The notes: a model not told the origin generated them from the sequence alone. A stretch of DNA of 64,000 nucleotides from Actinotalea lenta (GCF_030586465.1 NZ_JAUQYP010000001.1:558001-622000); one strand, 5' to 3'. Shown: positions 11,194 through 18,781, numbered from the stretch's first letter. Translations and numbers: made by a program.

Positions 11194-11685
11194 TCAGCTC
11201 CCGAGCGCGTCCCGGACGTGATCGACGATCGCGTCGGCAGCGGCCTCGATCTCGGCGAGCGTCTGCTCGAAGACCTCCTGCGGGCCGTACCAGGGGTCGT
11301 CCACGTCCAGCAGGTGCTCGGGACCTCCGGTGGGCGCCGAGGGGTCGAACGAGCGGTACAGCCGCACGTCGACGTCAGTGCCGGCGATGCGGCGCAGCGC
11401 ACGCGCATGCCCACTGGTCATGGCCAGCACGAGGTCCCGTTCGGCAAGCTCGGCGGCCGTGACGCGGCGCGCCCGGTGCTCGGGTACGCGGTAGCCGTGC
11501 GCGCTCAGGGTGCGGCGCGCCCGCCGGTCGATCGGGTTGCCGCGCTCCTCGTCGCTCACCCCGGTGGATTCCACGGTCACGCGGTCGCCCAGGCCGGCGG
11601 ACTCGAACCGGTCGCGGAGCACGACCTCGGCCATCGGGGACCGGCAGATGTTGCCGGTGCACACGGTCATCACGCGGTAGGTCAT
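11194..11685 (-). CDS. Low-molecular-weight protein-tyrosine phosphatase
   Basis: 163 residues, family-typical. The P-loop VCTGNICRSPMAE (residues 7-19; nucleophile Cys8, Arg14) and the C-terminal DPWYG with its catalytic Asp define the enzyme, which dephosphorylates tyrosine via a phosphocysteine. In actinobacteria such enzymes regulate tyrosine-kinase-dependent exopolysaccharide or signalling functions. ATG 11685 (MTYRVMTVCTGN) fits the family start. The leader upstream is unusual: an RNA-like structured element and a 12-codon mini-ORF with an ideal Shine-Dalgarno site lie at 11751-11943 on the same strand. Confidence 0.93.
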   Translation of the reverse strand: MTYRVMTVCTGNICRSPMAEVVLRDRFESAGLGDRVTVESTGVSDEERGNPIDRRARRTLSAHGYRVPEHRARRVTAAELAERDLVLAMTSGHARALRRIAGTDVDVRLYRSFDPSAPTGGPEHLLDVDDPWYGPQEVFEQTLAEIEAAADAIVDHVRDALGS

Positions 11686-11750
11686 CGGACCATTGTGGCG
11701 GGCCCGCGAGCACCGCTCACGTGATGCCACGGGACGTCGCGGGCACGGAA

Positions 11751-11816
11751 CAGCCCGTGGGCTGCCGGTCTGCGACCGACGTGTCGCGCTGGACGAGGCG
11801 CGACCCCCACGGGCTG
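11751..11816 (-). ncRNA. Multi-stem inverted-repeat element (candidate structured leader or terminator)
   Basis: A perfect 11-bp outer stem (CAGCCCGTGGG 11751-11761 with CCCACGGGCTG 11806-11816) encloses two further perfect hairpins: GTCGCGC/GCGCGAC (11783-11789, 11798-11804) and CGGTC/GACCG (11766-11770, 11774-11778). Together they make a three-way-junction-like fold. It lies between the mini-ORF and the phosphatase gene. The minus strand is preferred from its neighbours, but the symmetry does not prove it. Confidence 0.5.
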
Positions 11817-11837
11817 CGGTGACTGCCGGGAATTCGC

Positions 11838-11853
11838 TGCCGCCGGTGCGGCA
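11838..11853 (-). repeat. Small hairpin downstream of the mini-ORF
   Basis: A perfect 6-bp inverted repeat, TGCCGC (11838-11843) and GCGGCA (11848-11853), with a 4-nt loop. It lies 34 nt downstream of the mini-ORF stop and before the larger folded element, consistent with one continuous structured leader. Confidence 0.4.
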
Positions 11854-11886
11854 ACCCGGAGCCGGTCCGTCCGTTGCTGGCGGCGA

Positions 11887-11925
11887 CTAGCGGACAGCCA
11901 CCTCACGCGTCCTGGAAGACTTCAC
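11887..11925 (-). CDS. Candidate 12-residue leader peptide / mini-ORF
   Basis: A GTG-initiated 12-codon frame (VKSSRTREVAVR then TAG). A near-perfect Shine-Dalgarno sequence, AAAGGAGGTGG (minus strand, 11933-11943), lies 7 nt before the GTG. This is far stronger than for most genes in the window. It has four basic residues and ends shortly before hairpins that lead to the phosphatase gene. The short length, strong ribosome binding site and following structures suggest a translated leader or small regulatory mRNA. No function is assigned, and coding is inferred from the ribosome binding site only. Confidence 0.45.
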   Translation of the reverse strand: MKSSRTREVAVR

Positions 11926-12011
11926 TTCTGGACCACCTCCTTTCCCGTGTCCGCAGACCGTACGTCGCGCCGAGGCCCGGTGCCAAGGGTTAAGTCACGT
12001 ATCGTCGACGG

Positions 12012-13919
12012 ATGCTTCGACGACACCGGCGGCTTGCCGCCGCGGTCGCACTCGCAGGACTGACGATCGCAGTGGCCGCGTGCACCGCGAACGAGCCCCC
12101 CGTCACCGAGCGCTCGAGTACGACCCGCTCGACCACGCCACCGCCGCAGCAGCCGGACCTCCAGCTCCCCTCGGCCCCCACCACGGTGCTGGACGACGCG
12201 ACCGGCGTCGCCGCCAGCCGGGCGCTGTTCGCCGACGCCCCCGTGGTGGTGCTGGCTCCGGCCGACGACACGGCGGCCCAGCTCTGGGCCGCGTCGGCCG
12301 CGGTAGCGCTCGGGGCACCGATGCTGCTGGTCCAGCCGGAGCCGAGCTCGACCGGGACGGTCGGCCCGTCGGCCGCCACACCTGCGGACGGCACGTCCTC
12401 GGCCGGCACGTCCTCGGCCGGCGCGTCCTCGGCCGGCGCGTCCTCGGCTGGCACGTCCTCGGCCGCTACCCCCTCCGCGTCGCGGCAGGCAGCGGAGGCG
12501 CCGTGGCGCGCGGAGGTCCGCCGCCTCGGCGCCAAGGCCGTGCTGGCGGTGGGCGACCTGCGCCCGTCCCTCGCCGGGCTGACCGTGGTGCACGCACCGG
12601 ATCCCACGGCGTTCGACCCGTCGCTCGGGCTCGGGTCAGGGACCGCCCTGCGGGTGCCGGTCGGCGACGCGGTGGCGGCGGTGGCCGGGCTGGACCGGGC
12701 GCACCCCGCCCTCCTGGTCCCCGCAGGCCCCACAGGGGGGCCGAGCGTGAGCCCGAGTGCCCCCACCTCGGGCGCTCCCACCCCCAGCGCCCCCACCTCG
12801 GGCACCCCCACCTCGGGCACCCCCACACCCAGCGCCGCAGCCGGGCCCGCCCTGCCTCGAACCACGCCCGCTCCAGCCCCCGGCGACGGGGTGCTCCTGA
12901 CGGACGGCGACGCGAGCACGCTCGCCGCCGTGGCGACAGCGCGTGCGGCCGGGCTGCCGGTCGCGACCGTGCCCGGCGGCGACCCCCGCGCGAGCAGCGC
13001 GACGGTTCGGGCCGTCGCCTCCGTCACCGACCGGAGCAGCCATGTCCTGGCGGTGGGCCCGGCCTTCTCGGCGCTCGGTGGGGCAACACAGGTGGACTGG
13101 CGGGTCCGCACCGCCGCGACCGGCACCGAGCTGCCCGGCGGCGGCCAGCTGGTGTTCTCCCACCGCAGGCTCGTCGCGCTGTACGGCACGCCGGGCGACC
13201 CGAGACTCGGCGTCCTGGGTGAGCAGGACCTGCCGGCCACCCTTGAGCGCGCCGACGACCTGGCGGGCACGTACCAGGGGCTCACGAAGGACAGGGTCGA
13301 GCCCAGCCTGGAGATCATCGCCACCATCGCCTCGCGCGGGGCTGGGCCGGACGGGAACTACTCGGACGAGCGGCCTGCCGCTGACCTGCTCCCGTGGGTC
13401 AAGGCAGCCCAGGAGCACGGCGAGTTCGTCATCCTCGACCTGCAGCCAGGGCGTACCGACTTCCTCACCCAGGCCAAGGAGTACGAGGAGCTCCTGTCCT
13501 ACCCGAACGTCGGTCTCGCGCTCGACCCGGAATGGCGGCTGAAGCCGGACCAGGTGCACCTGCGTCAGATCGGCTCGGTGGGTATCGACGAGGTCAACGC
13601 GGTGGTCACGTGGCTGGCGGACCTGACCCGGCGCGAGCAGCTGCCGCAGAAGGCGCTGGTGCTGCACCAGTTCTCGCTGTCGATGATCCACGACCGCGAG
13701 AAGCTGGACACCTCGCGCCCCGAGCTGGCGATCGTCGTCCACGCCGACGGCCAGGGCGGCCAGCCGGCCAAGGCCGGGACCTGGCGCGCACTGCAGCGCA
13801 ACGCGCCGAGCGGGCTGCACTGGGGATGGAAGAACTTCCTCGACGAGGACCACCCGGTCCTCACACCGGAACAGACCTACCAGGTCACGCCCGCCCCGGT
13901 GCTCGTCACCTATCAGTGA
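12012..13919 (+). CDS. Lipoprotein with cell-wall-binding-repeat-2-like segments and low-complexity repeats
   Basis: 635 residues. Signal peptide with lipobox VAAC (Cys24). Residues about 68-100 (APVVVLAPADDTAAQLWAAS, then ALGAPMLLV) and EVRRLGAKAVLAVGD resemble CWB2 repeats that attach proteins to wall polymers. Two low-complexity linkers follow: five copies of a 15-bp unit encoding TSSAG/ASSAG (12391-12465), and an APTSGTPTSG stretch near residues 250-280. The C-terminal 230 residues (RVEPSLEIIATIASRGAGPDGNYSD, LDPEWRLKP, WGWKNFLDED) look like a folded domain, perhaps a TIM-barrel glycosidase-like fold, which I cannot name. Probably surface-anchored. Confidence 0.7.
   Translation: MLRRHRRLAAAVALAGLTIAVAACTANEPPVTERSSTTRSTTPPPQQPDLQLPSAPTTVLDDATGVAASRALFADAPVVVLAPADDTAAQLWAASAAVALGAPMLLVQPEPSSTGTVGPSAATPADGTSSAGTSSAGASSAGASSAGTSSAATPSASRQAAEAPWRAEVRRLGAKAVLAVGDLRPSLAGLTVVHAPDPTAFDPSLGLGSGTALRVPVGDAVAAVAGLDRAHPALLVPAGPTGGPSVSPSAPTSGAPTPSAPTSGTPTSGTPTPSAAAGPALPRTTPAPAPGDGVLLTDGDASTLAAVATARAAGLPVATVPGGDPRASSATVRAVASVTDRSSHVLAVGPAFSALGGATQVDWRVRTAATGTELPGGGQLVFSHRRLVALYGTPGDPRLGVLGEQDLPATLERADDLAGTYQGLTKDRVEPSLEIIATIASRGAGPDGNYSDERPAADLLPWVKAAQEHGEFVILDLQPGRTDFLTQAKEYEELLSYPNVGLALDPEWRLKPDQVHLRQIGSVGIDEVNAVVTWLADLTRREQLPQKALVLHQFSLSMIHDREKLDTSRPELAIVVHADGQGGQPAKAGTWRALQRNAPSGLHWGWKNFLDEDHPVLTPEQTYQVTPAPVLVTYQ
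12391..12465 (+). repeat. Five tandem 15-bp units within the lipoprotein gene
   Basis: Five consecutive copies of a unit close to GCACGTCCTCGGCCG, with one or two substitutions, each encoding five residues (TSSAG or ASSAG). Being in-frame, copy-number change would lengthen or shorten the linker without a frameshift. Confidence 0.85.
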
Positions 13920-13928
13920 CGCGCGACC

Positions 13929-14087
13929 TCACGCAGCGGGCTGCCGGGGGACGTAGCCGGCGGTCGCGAGCTGTCCGGCCATCGCGGCCCAGCGGGCGAG
14001 CGTGGCAGGCGGGACGGAGAGGTCGTGGAGACCCGCGGTGATCTCGTCGAAGCTGGACTGGGTTCCCGTGAAACCGTTCTCCGGCAT
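13929..14087 (-). CDS. Small hypothetical protein
   Basis: 52 residues from ATG 14087, with AGAGG upstream; longer in-frame starts would need an improbable N-terminus. The sequence, MPENGFTGTQSSFDEITAGL then HDLSVPPATLARWAAMAGQL and ATAGYVPRQPAA, is soluble and probably helical, with no motif that I recognise. It is convergent with the lipoprotein gene (9 bp between stops) and lies beside the start of the flagellar island. Coding is supported by composition and the ribosome binding site only. Confidence 0.5.
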   Translation of the reverse strand: MPENGFTGTQSSFDEITAGLHDLSVPPATLARWAAMAGQLATAGYVPRQPAA

Positions 14088-14323
14088 GGCTCGCGCCTCT
14101 CGTTCGGCAGCCCGGCTGACCCCAGGGGCCCCGTGGCTTTGCGTCCCCGCCTCTCGACGGGTTTGCCTTGTCGCTGACGTGCCAAGGTTAGCCACCTGAC
14201 CTGGGAAGACGTCTGTCGCGGCGGCCGACCACCCGTTCGGAGCACACATTTCACCCACGCGTCTCCGCGCGGTTCACCCGACCGGACGTAGCGGCGGTAC
14301 GGCACAGCCACCCGTCCCCACCT

Positions 14324-14349
14324 CTCACACCGGGCCCGCACCTGCCGAT
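14324..14349 (+). promoter_or_regulatory. FliA-type promoter of the M15 carboxypeptidase gene
   Basis: CTCACA (14324-14329), 14-nt spacer, GCCGAT (14344-14349), the same two boxes and spacing as the other flagellar promoters in this window, here on the plus strand. It lies 25 nt upstream of the GTG at 14374. This places the peptidase gene in the FliA regulon (inference). Confidence 0.7.
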
Positions 14350-14373
14350 GGGAACCCTGTCGAGAGGGGGCAC

Positions 14374-14988
14374 GTGGACGCCATCACCGCGATCAACCAG
14401 CGCATCGCCGAGATCCAGGCCACGATCGACGGCCTCGCCGCACGCCCGGTGGGCGCCGTGGCGACGTCCTCGGCCAGCTTCGCCGACGCGCTCAGCGCGG
14501 TGAACGCCACCGACTCCGTCGCCGGCCTCGCCCCCGTGGGTGCTGCCTCCCTGACCGACGTCGGTGCCGGCGGGTCGCGGGTCAACGCCGACAACGTGCC
14601 ACTCGCCTACCTCCCGTACGGCAACGGGAAGGTCCCGCTGTCCCAGCTGAGCCCTGTCGAGGGGACCTCGGCGCGGCTGTGGCCGCCGGCGGCGCGCTCG
14701 TTCGAGGCGATGCGGGCCGCCGCCGGCGCGGACGGGATGTCGATCGGCGTCACCGACTCCTACCGCCCCTACGACGCGCAGGTGGACGTCGCCGCGCGCA
14801 AGGGCCTGTACTCCCAGGGCGGCCTCGCCGCCGTGCCGGGAACCAGTCGGCACGGGTGGGGCATGGCGCTGGACCTGAAGCTGGATGCGGACGCGCAGGC
14901 GTGGATGAGCCGGCACGGCACCGAGTACGGCTTCGTCCAGGACGTCCCGCGCGAGCCGTGGCACTGGGAGTACCAGCCGAACCACTGA
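14374..14988 (+). CDS. D-alanyl-D-alanine carboxypeptidase-family (M15/VanY-like) peptidase, flagellum-associated
   Basis: 204 residues. The C-terminal domain has the LAS metallopeptidase zinc signature: GTSRHGWGMALDL (SxHxxGxAxD, about residues 153-167) and EPWHWEY (second His, near the end), plus the substrate motif DSYRPYDAQ. Such enzymes cleave D-Ala-D-Ala or peptide cross-bridges in peptidoglycan. The N-terminus (AITAINQRIAEIQATIDGL) is a short coiled coil followed by a linker; no signal peptide is visible, as expected for export through the flagellar type III system. A FliA-type promoter precedes it and no FlgJ is present, so a role in opening the wall for the rod is likely. GTG start at 14374 after GAGAGGGGG. 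Confidence 0.85.
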   Translation: MDAITAINQRIAEIQATIDGLAARPVGAVATSSASFADALSAVNATDSVAGLAPVGAASLTDVGAGGSRVNADNVPLAYLPYGNGKVPLSQLSPVEGTSARLWPPAARSFEAMRAAAGADGMSIGVTDSYRPYDAQVDVAARKGLYSQGGLAAVPGTSRHGWGMALDLKLDADAQAWMSRHGTEYGFVQDVPREPWHWEYQPNH

Positions 14989-15046
14989 GCGGACCGGTCA
15001 CGGCCACTCGGACGGCAGCGCACCGGGATCGGCGCGTCGGGGGCTG

Positions 15047-15541
15047 TCAGAGGACCAGGACGGAGACCCTGCCCTTGCCGTAGCCGCTGATCGAGAGCTC
15101 CATGTCGACGCGGCGCACGAACGCCAGCACCCACTTGGACACGTCGGCCGGGAGCTGCTCCCCGGGCCGGTAGGACTGGTAGAGCTTCACGTGCGGCGCG
15201 TCGTCCGCGTTGAACACCGACGCCGCGACGTTCAGGACCTCGGCGACGTTCTCGTACAGCGTGTCCGGCAGAACGCCGTCGTCGGCGGCCACCTCGGCCT
15301 GCACGACCGGGATGAGTGCGATGGCGGCGCCGGCGTGCGCCGCCAGGGACAGCTCGAGCAGGACGATCGCCCGCAACGCCATCCGGTCGTCGGTGTACAC
15401 GCCGACGACGGCGCCCGGGGCGGTGCCAGGGTTGACCGCCCCCGTGCCGATGGTCGCCTCGACCTCGCGGCCCAGCAGGCCCTCGAACAGCTCACGCACC
15501 GCCGGCGCGGAGGGCAGTGGTGTTCCCGTCATGGTGCTCAT
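15047..15541 (-). CDS. Divergent CheX/CheC-like protein
   Basis: 164 residues, last gene of the cheB unit. It has no close family match that I can name, but LYENVAEVLNVAASVFN (about residues 105-121) resembles the phosphatase signature (D/S-x3-E-x2-N) of CheC/CheX/FliY, with Glu in the first position, and a Pro lies about 22 residues later. The overall layout (a VVGVYTDDRMALRAIVLL strand-helix, then the E-x2-N helix) fits the CheC fold. It may dephosphorylate one of the two CheY proteins. It starts at ATG 15541 (alternative 15532), 7 bp after the cheY stop. Confidence 0.5.
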   Translation of the reverse strand: MSTMTGTPLPSAPAVRELFEGLLGREVEATIGTGAVNPGTAPGAVVGVYTDDRMALRAIVLLELSLAAHAGAAIALIPVVQAEVAADDGVLPDTLYENVAEVLNVAASVFNADDAPHVKLYQSYRPGEQLPADVSKWVLAFVRRVDMELSISGYGKGRVSVLVL

Positions 15542-15548
15542 CGCCGTC

Positions 15549-15908
15549 TCACGCGAGGAAGGGGTCGATCGTCTCGCGGAACGTGTCCGCCGTGAAGGGC
15601 TTGGCGATGAGGAACAGCGCCCCGGCTGCCTCGGCCTGCTCCCGCATCTCCGGCGAGCCCTCCGAGGTGACGAAGCCGAGCGGGATGTCCATCCCGGCTG
15701 CACGCATCGCGCGGAGCATGTCGATCCCCGTCATCTCGGGCATGTTCCAGTCCGAGAGCACGAGGTCCGGATCCACGTCCCTGGCGAGCTGGAGCGACTC
15801 GGCGCCGTCCGACGCCTCGGTGATGTCCCACTCGTACCCCGCCTGGCGCAGGGTGCGGATGACGATCTGCCGCATCACACGGCTGTCGTCGGCGACGACC
15901 ACTCTCAT
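15549..15908 (-). CDS. cheY: CheY-type single-domain response regulator
   Basis: 119 residues, a receiver domain only. The acidic pocket VVADDS, phospho-acceptor Asp in LVLSDWNMPEMTG (about residue 54), Thr/Ser in FVTSEGS and Lys in IAKPF are all present. When phosphorylated by CheA such proteins bind the flagellar switch (FliM/FliN) to change rotation. This is the second CheY in the cluster. It lies downstream of cheX and before the CheX-like gene. The ATG at 15908 was chosen over 15917 because members begin M-R-V/A. Which of the two CheY proteins binds the motor is not decidable here. Confidence 0.93.
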   Translation of the reverse strand: MRVVVADDSRVMRQIVIRTLRQAGYEWDITEASDGAESLQLARDVDPDLVLSDWNMPEMTGIDMLRAMRAAGMDIPLGFVTSEGSPEMREQAEAAGALFLIAKPFTADTFRETIDPFLA

Positions 15909-15963
15909 GCTGACCACCCGTTCCTGATCGGCCCCACCTCGTGGGCGGGGGTCCCAGCGTCGA

Positions 15964-16425
15964 TCACGGCAGGCTCCACAACGAGATGCCGAGAGGCCGG
16001 CCGCGCCACGCGAACTGCGCGTCGTGGAGCAGCACCGCGCCGTCGGCCGGCGGCTCCGCCGCGACCTGCGGAAGCGTGAGTGGACCCGGATCCGGGACCA
16101 GTGCCTTGACGTTGCCTCCCACGACGTTGGCGATCTCGCCCACGGCGTCGACGAAGTCCGCGTCCGAGACCTCCTCGTCCTGCGCCATCATGAGGAGCGC
16201 CCGGGTGAGCAGCATCGCCGTCTCGTGCTCGGTGCCGAGCATCACCCGTCCGGGATGCTCCCCGTGGACGTCGACCCACGCGTACGTCGCGTCGGCCGGG
16301 GCCTCGACGTCCTCGACGGACGGCTGGAGTGCGCCGGGCTCCGGGTCGATCATCGCCGAGAACACCTCCTCGGCGATGGCGAAGACCGTCTCGGAGAACA
16401 CGCTCATGTCGATCGCGGCGCTCAT
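15964..16425 (-). CDS. cheX: CheX-type chemotaxis phosphatase
   Basis: 153 residues. The CheX/CheC helix FVDAVGEIANVVGGNVKAL carries the D-x3-E-x2-N signature whose Glu and Asn hydrolyse CheY phosphate. Upstream, YAWVDVHGEHPGRVMLGTEHETAM fits the first beta sheet of the domain. It has one active-site helix, as in CheX. It sits between the two cheY genes, with its start overlapping the upstream cheY stop (ATGA, 16422-16425). No CheZ is present, so this is the likely signal-termination enzyme. Confidence 0.85.
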   Translation of the reverse strand: MSAAIDMSVFSETVFAIAEEVFSAMIDPEPGALQPSVEDVEAPADATYAWVDVHGEHPGRVMLGTEHETAMLLTRALLMMAQDEEVSDADFVDAVGEIANVVGGNVKALVPDPGPLTLPQVAAEPPADGAVLLHDAQFAWRGRPLGISLWSLP

Positions 16426-16805
16426 GCCGACTCCTCGTATTCGACCAGCCCGAGCAGCTGGAGCTTGTCCCGGATGGCGTCCGGGGTGAACGGCTTGATG
16501 AGGTACTCGTGCGCTCCGGCGGCGAGTGCCTTGACGATCTGGCTGTGCTCGCTCTCGGTCGTCACCATCATCAGCGTGATGTCCCGCCAGTCCGGGTTCT
16601 CCCGGGCCGCGACCACGAACTCGTAGCCCGTCATGACCGGCATGTTCCAGTCGATGCAGGCCAGCTCGACCGGGCCCTCCTCCTCCAGGACGTCGAGGGC
16701 CGCCTGTCCGTGCTCCGCCTCGAGCGTCTCGAATCCCAGCGCCCGCAGCGCGGCCACGACGATGCGCCGCATCGTGCGCGAGTCGTCGATCACCAGTGCT
16801 CTCAT
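16422..16805 (-). CDS. cheY: CheY-type response regulator
   Basis: 127 residues, receiver domain only. Acidic pair VIDDS (residues 5-9), phospho-acceptor Asp in CIDWNMPVMTG (about 52), Thr in MVTTESE and Lys in YLIKPFT. It is coupled on both sides by 4-nt overlaps: with cheR (16802-16805) and cheX (16422-16425). Position directly after cheB-cheR and before cheX supports a role as a main chemotaxis regulator. Paralogous to the CheY at 15549-15908, but the two are clearly diverged. Confidence 0.94.
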   Translation of the reverse strand: MRALVIDDSRTMRRIVVAALRALGFETLEAEHGQAALDVLEEEGPVELACIDWNMPVMTGYEFVVAARENPDWRDITLMMVTTESEHSQIVKALAAGAHEYLIKPFTPDAIRDKLQLLGLVEYEESA

Positions 16806-17623
16806 GCTGCCCTCCTGGCTGCGAGTCGGTAGACGGAACCACGCTCGTGGCTGACCCGCTCCCAACCGTCGTCGATCCCGATGGTCGTCTCGGCCGCCCC
16901 CAGCAGCAGGTAGCCGCCCGGTCTGATCGCCTGACTCACCCGGCGCAGCACGTCGCGCTTGGTGGCCAGGTCGAAGTAGATGAGCACGTTGCGCAGGAAC
17001 ACCACGTCGAAGGGGCCACCGCCGGGCGGGGCCTCGAGCAGGTTGTGCCGCGCGAACGTGGTGGCGGCGCGCAGCGCGGCGGCGACCTCCCAGTCCGCGC
17101 CCTGCCGGGTGAAGTGCTTGACCAGCATCGGCGCCGGCACCCCACGGTTGACCTCGAGCTGGTTGTACCGGCCAGCCCTGGCCCGGTCGACCATCTTCTG
17201 GTTCAGGTCCGTGCCCAGGATCTGCACTCGCCTCGTGGTCACCAGGTCCTCGAGGGTCATCGCGATGGAGTAGGGCTCCTGGCCGCTCGAGCACGCGGCG
17301 GACCAGATCTTGAGCACGGCACCGGGCCGCTGCGCGAGCAGCTCGGGCACGATGTGCCTGCTCAGCGTCGTGAAGGGTTGGGCGTCGCGAAACCAGGACG
17401 TCTCGTTGGTCGTCAACGCCTCCACCACCGCCTCGAGCGAGGCGGGGCTGGCGACCTGCCGCACGCCGCGCACGTAGGCGTCCACGTCCATCGATCCGGT
17501 GGCCCGCGCCAGCGGCATCAGGCGACTCTCGACCAGATACTCCTTGCCGGCCTCCAGCTGGATGGCACTGCGCCTGCGCACCAGGTCCGCGACCCAGGCG
17601 AAGGTGTCCGGAGCCAGGGTCAT
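16802..17623 (-). CDS. cheR: Chemoreceptor glutamate methyltransferase CheR
   Basis: 273 residues. CheR uses S-adenosylmethionine to methylate receptor glutamates during adaptation. The N-terminal helical domain (FAWVADLVRRRSAIQLEAGKEYLVESRL) is followed by TNETSWFRD, the SAM motif IWSAACSSGQEPYSIAM (about 105-121), GTDLNQKMVDRA, and FDVVFLRNVLIYF. These are the standard CheR blocks. There is no C-terminal TPR. Start and stop overlap cheB and cheY (ATGA at 17620-17623 and 16802-16805). Confidence 0.96.
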   Translation of the reverse strand: MTLAPDTFAWVADLVRRRSAIQLEAGKEYLVESRLMPLARATGSMDVDAYVRGVRQVASPASLEAVVEALTTNETSWFRDAQPFTTLSRHIVPELLAQRPGAVLKIWSAACSSGQEPYSIAMTLEDLVTTRRVQILGTDLNQKMVDRARAGRYNQLEVNRGVPAPMLVKHFTRQGADWEVAAALRAATTFARHNLLEAPPGGGPFDVVFLRNVLIYFDLATKRDVLRRVSQAIRPGGYLLLGAAETTIGIDDGWERVSHERGSVYRLAARRAA

Positions 17624-18735
17624 CGCGGGCCTCCCACGTGCTGCTGATCGGGGAGCCCGACGCCGCGCAGCACGGCCTGGGCGATCTCGGTGATGGGCAG
17701 CACGGCGTGGGCGAGCCCCGCAGTGGCGACCGCTCCCGGCATGCCCCACACCACGCTGGTGGGCTCGTCCTGCACGATCACCGAGCCGCCGGCGGCCACC
17801 AGCGCCTGGCTGCCCGTGCGACCGTCGGAGCCCATGCCGGTGAGCACCACGCCCAGCAGGTCGCCACCGAAGACCACGACCGCGGACCTGAACATCACGT
17901 CCACGGCCGGGCGGCAGAAGTTGACCGGGGGATCCTGCTGCAGGTGCGTCCGGGCACCCGACGCGGTGCGCCGTACCTCCAGGTGCTGGTCGCCCGGGGC
18001 GACGTACACCCAGCCGGGCTGCAGGTCCATCCCCTCGGTCGCCTCGACGACGCGGTTCGGACCCAGCCGGTCCAGACGGGCGGCGAGCTGTCGGGTGAAC
18101 ACCGGCGGCATGTGCTGGACCACGAGCATGGGCACCGGCAGCGGCCGGTTGAGCCCGGTCAGGACGGTGGACAGCGCCTCCGGGCCCCCCGTCGAGGAAC
18201 CCAGGACGACGGCCCGCGGCCGGGACGGCCGCGCCGGCGCCGGACGCAGCCGGACGGCGCGCTGCACGGCCGGGTGCGGGACGGGAACGGCTGACTGCCG
18301 GGGGGCCGCTGCCCGCGGGAGGCCGGGTTTGCGCACCAGGGCCTTGAGACGGGGGATCAGCTCGTCGGCGACCCGGGCCAGGGACTCCTGCACGCTCCCG
18401 ACGTTCGCCGGCTTGGTGACGTAGTCCGTCGCACCTGCGGCCAGGGCGTCCAGTGTGGCCGCCGCGCCGCGCTCGGTGAGCGTGGAGAACATGATGATGG
18501 GCATCCGATGGCCGTCACGGCGCAGGGCGCGCACCGCCTCGATGCCCGTCATGACCGGCATCTCGATGTCCATGGTCACGGCGTCCGGCTTGAGCTGGGC
18601 CACCTTGCTCAGCGCGATCTGGCCGTTCGCCGCGACGCCCACGACGTCGATGGCAGGGTCCGAGGACAGGGCGTCGGTGACGAGGCGGCGCACGACGACG
18701 GAGTCGTCGACGACCAGCACCGTGATGCGTGACAC
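17620..18735 (-). CDS. cheB: Chemotaxis response regulator / methylesterase CheB
   Basis: 371 residues. An N-terminal receiver (VVDDS, phospho-acceptor Asp in TMDIEMPVMTG) is joined by a Pro/Arg-rich linker (about 135-175) to the methylesterase domain. That domain has the catalytic triad Ser (GSSTGGPEAL), His (VVQHMPPVFT) and Asp (TGMGSDGRTG). CheB removes methyl groups from the receptors and is activated by CheA. First gene of the minus-strand unit cheB-cheR-cheY-cheX-cheY-(cheX-like). A FliA-type promoter lies 47 bp upstream (18782-18807). Confidence 0.97.
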   Translation of the reverse strand: MSRITVLVVDDSVVVRRLVTDALSSDPAIDVVGVAANGQIALSKVAQLKPDAVTMDIEMPVMTGIEAVRALRRDGHRMPIIMFSTLTERGAAATLDALAAGATDYVTKPANVGSVQESLARVADELIPRLKALVRKPGLPRAAAPRQSAVPVPHPAVQRAVRLRPAPARPSRPRAVVLGSSTGGPEALSTVLTGLNRPLPVPMLVVQHMPPVFTRQLAARLDRLGPNRVVEATEGMDLQPGWVYVAPGDQHLEVRRTASGARTHLQQDPPVNFCRPAVDVMFRSAVVVFGGDLLGVVLTGMGSDGRTGSQALVAAGGSVIVQDEPTSVVWGMPGAVATAGLAHAVLPITEIAQAVLRGVGLPDQQHVGGPR

Positions 18736-18781
18736 GCGCGCCTCCTCGTGAACGCCGCGGCTGGTCCGCGGCAGGGATCCG

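Noticed and set aside
11933-11943. Sequence like the 3' end of 16S rRNA (CCACCTCCTTT on the plus strand)
   Set aside because: No upstream rRNA sequence; on the minus strand it is a Shine-Dalgarno site for the mini-ORF.
13929-14087. Candidate FlgM anti-sigma factor
   Set aside because: Size is suitable, but no FlgM motif is seen, there is no FliA-type promoter before it, and it is far from fliA.
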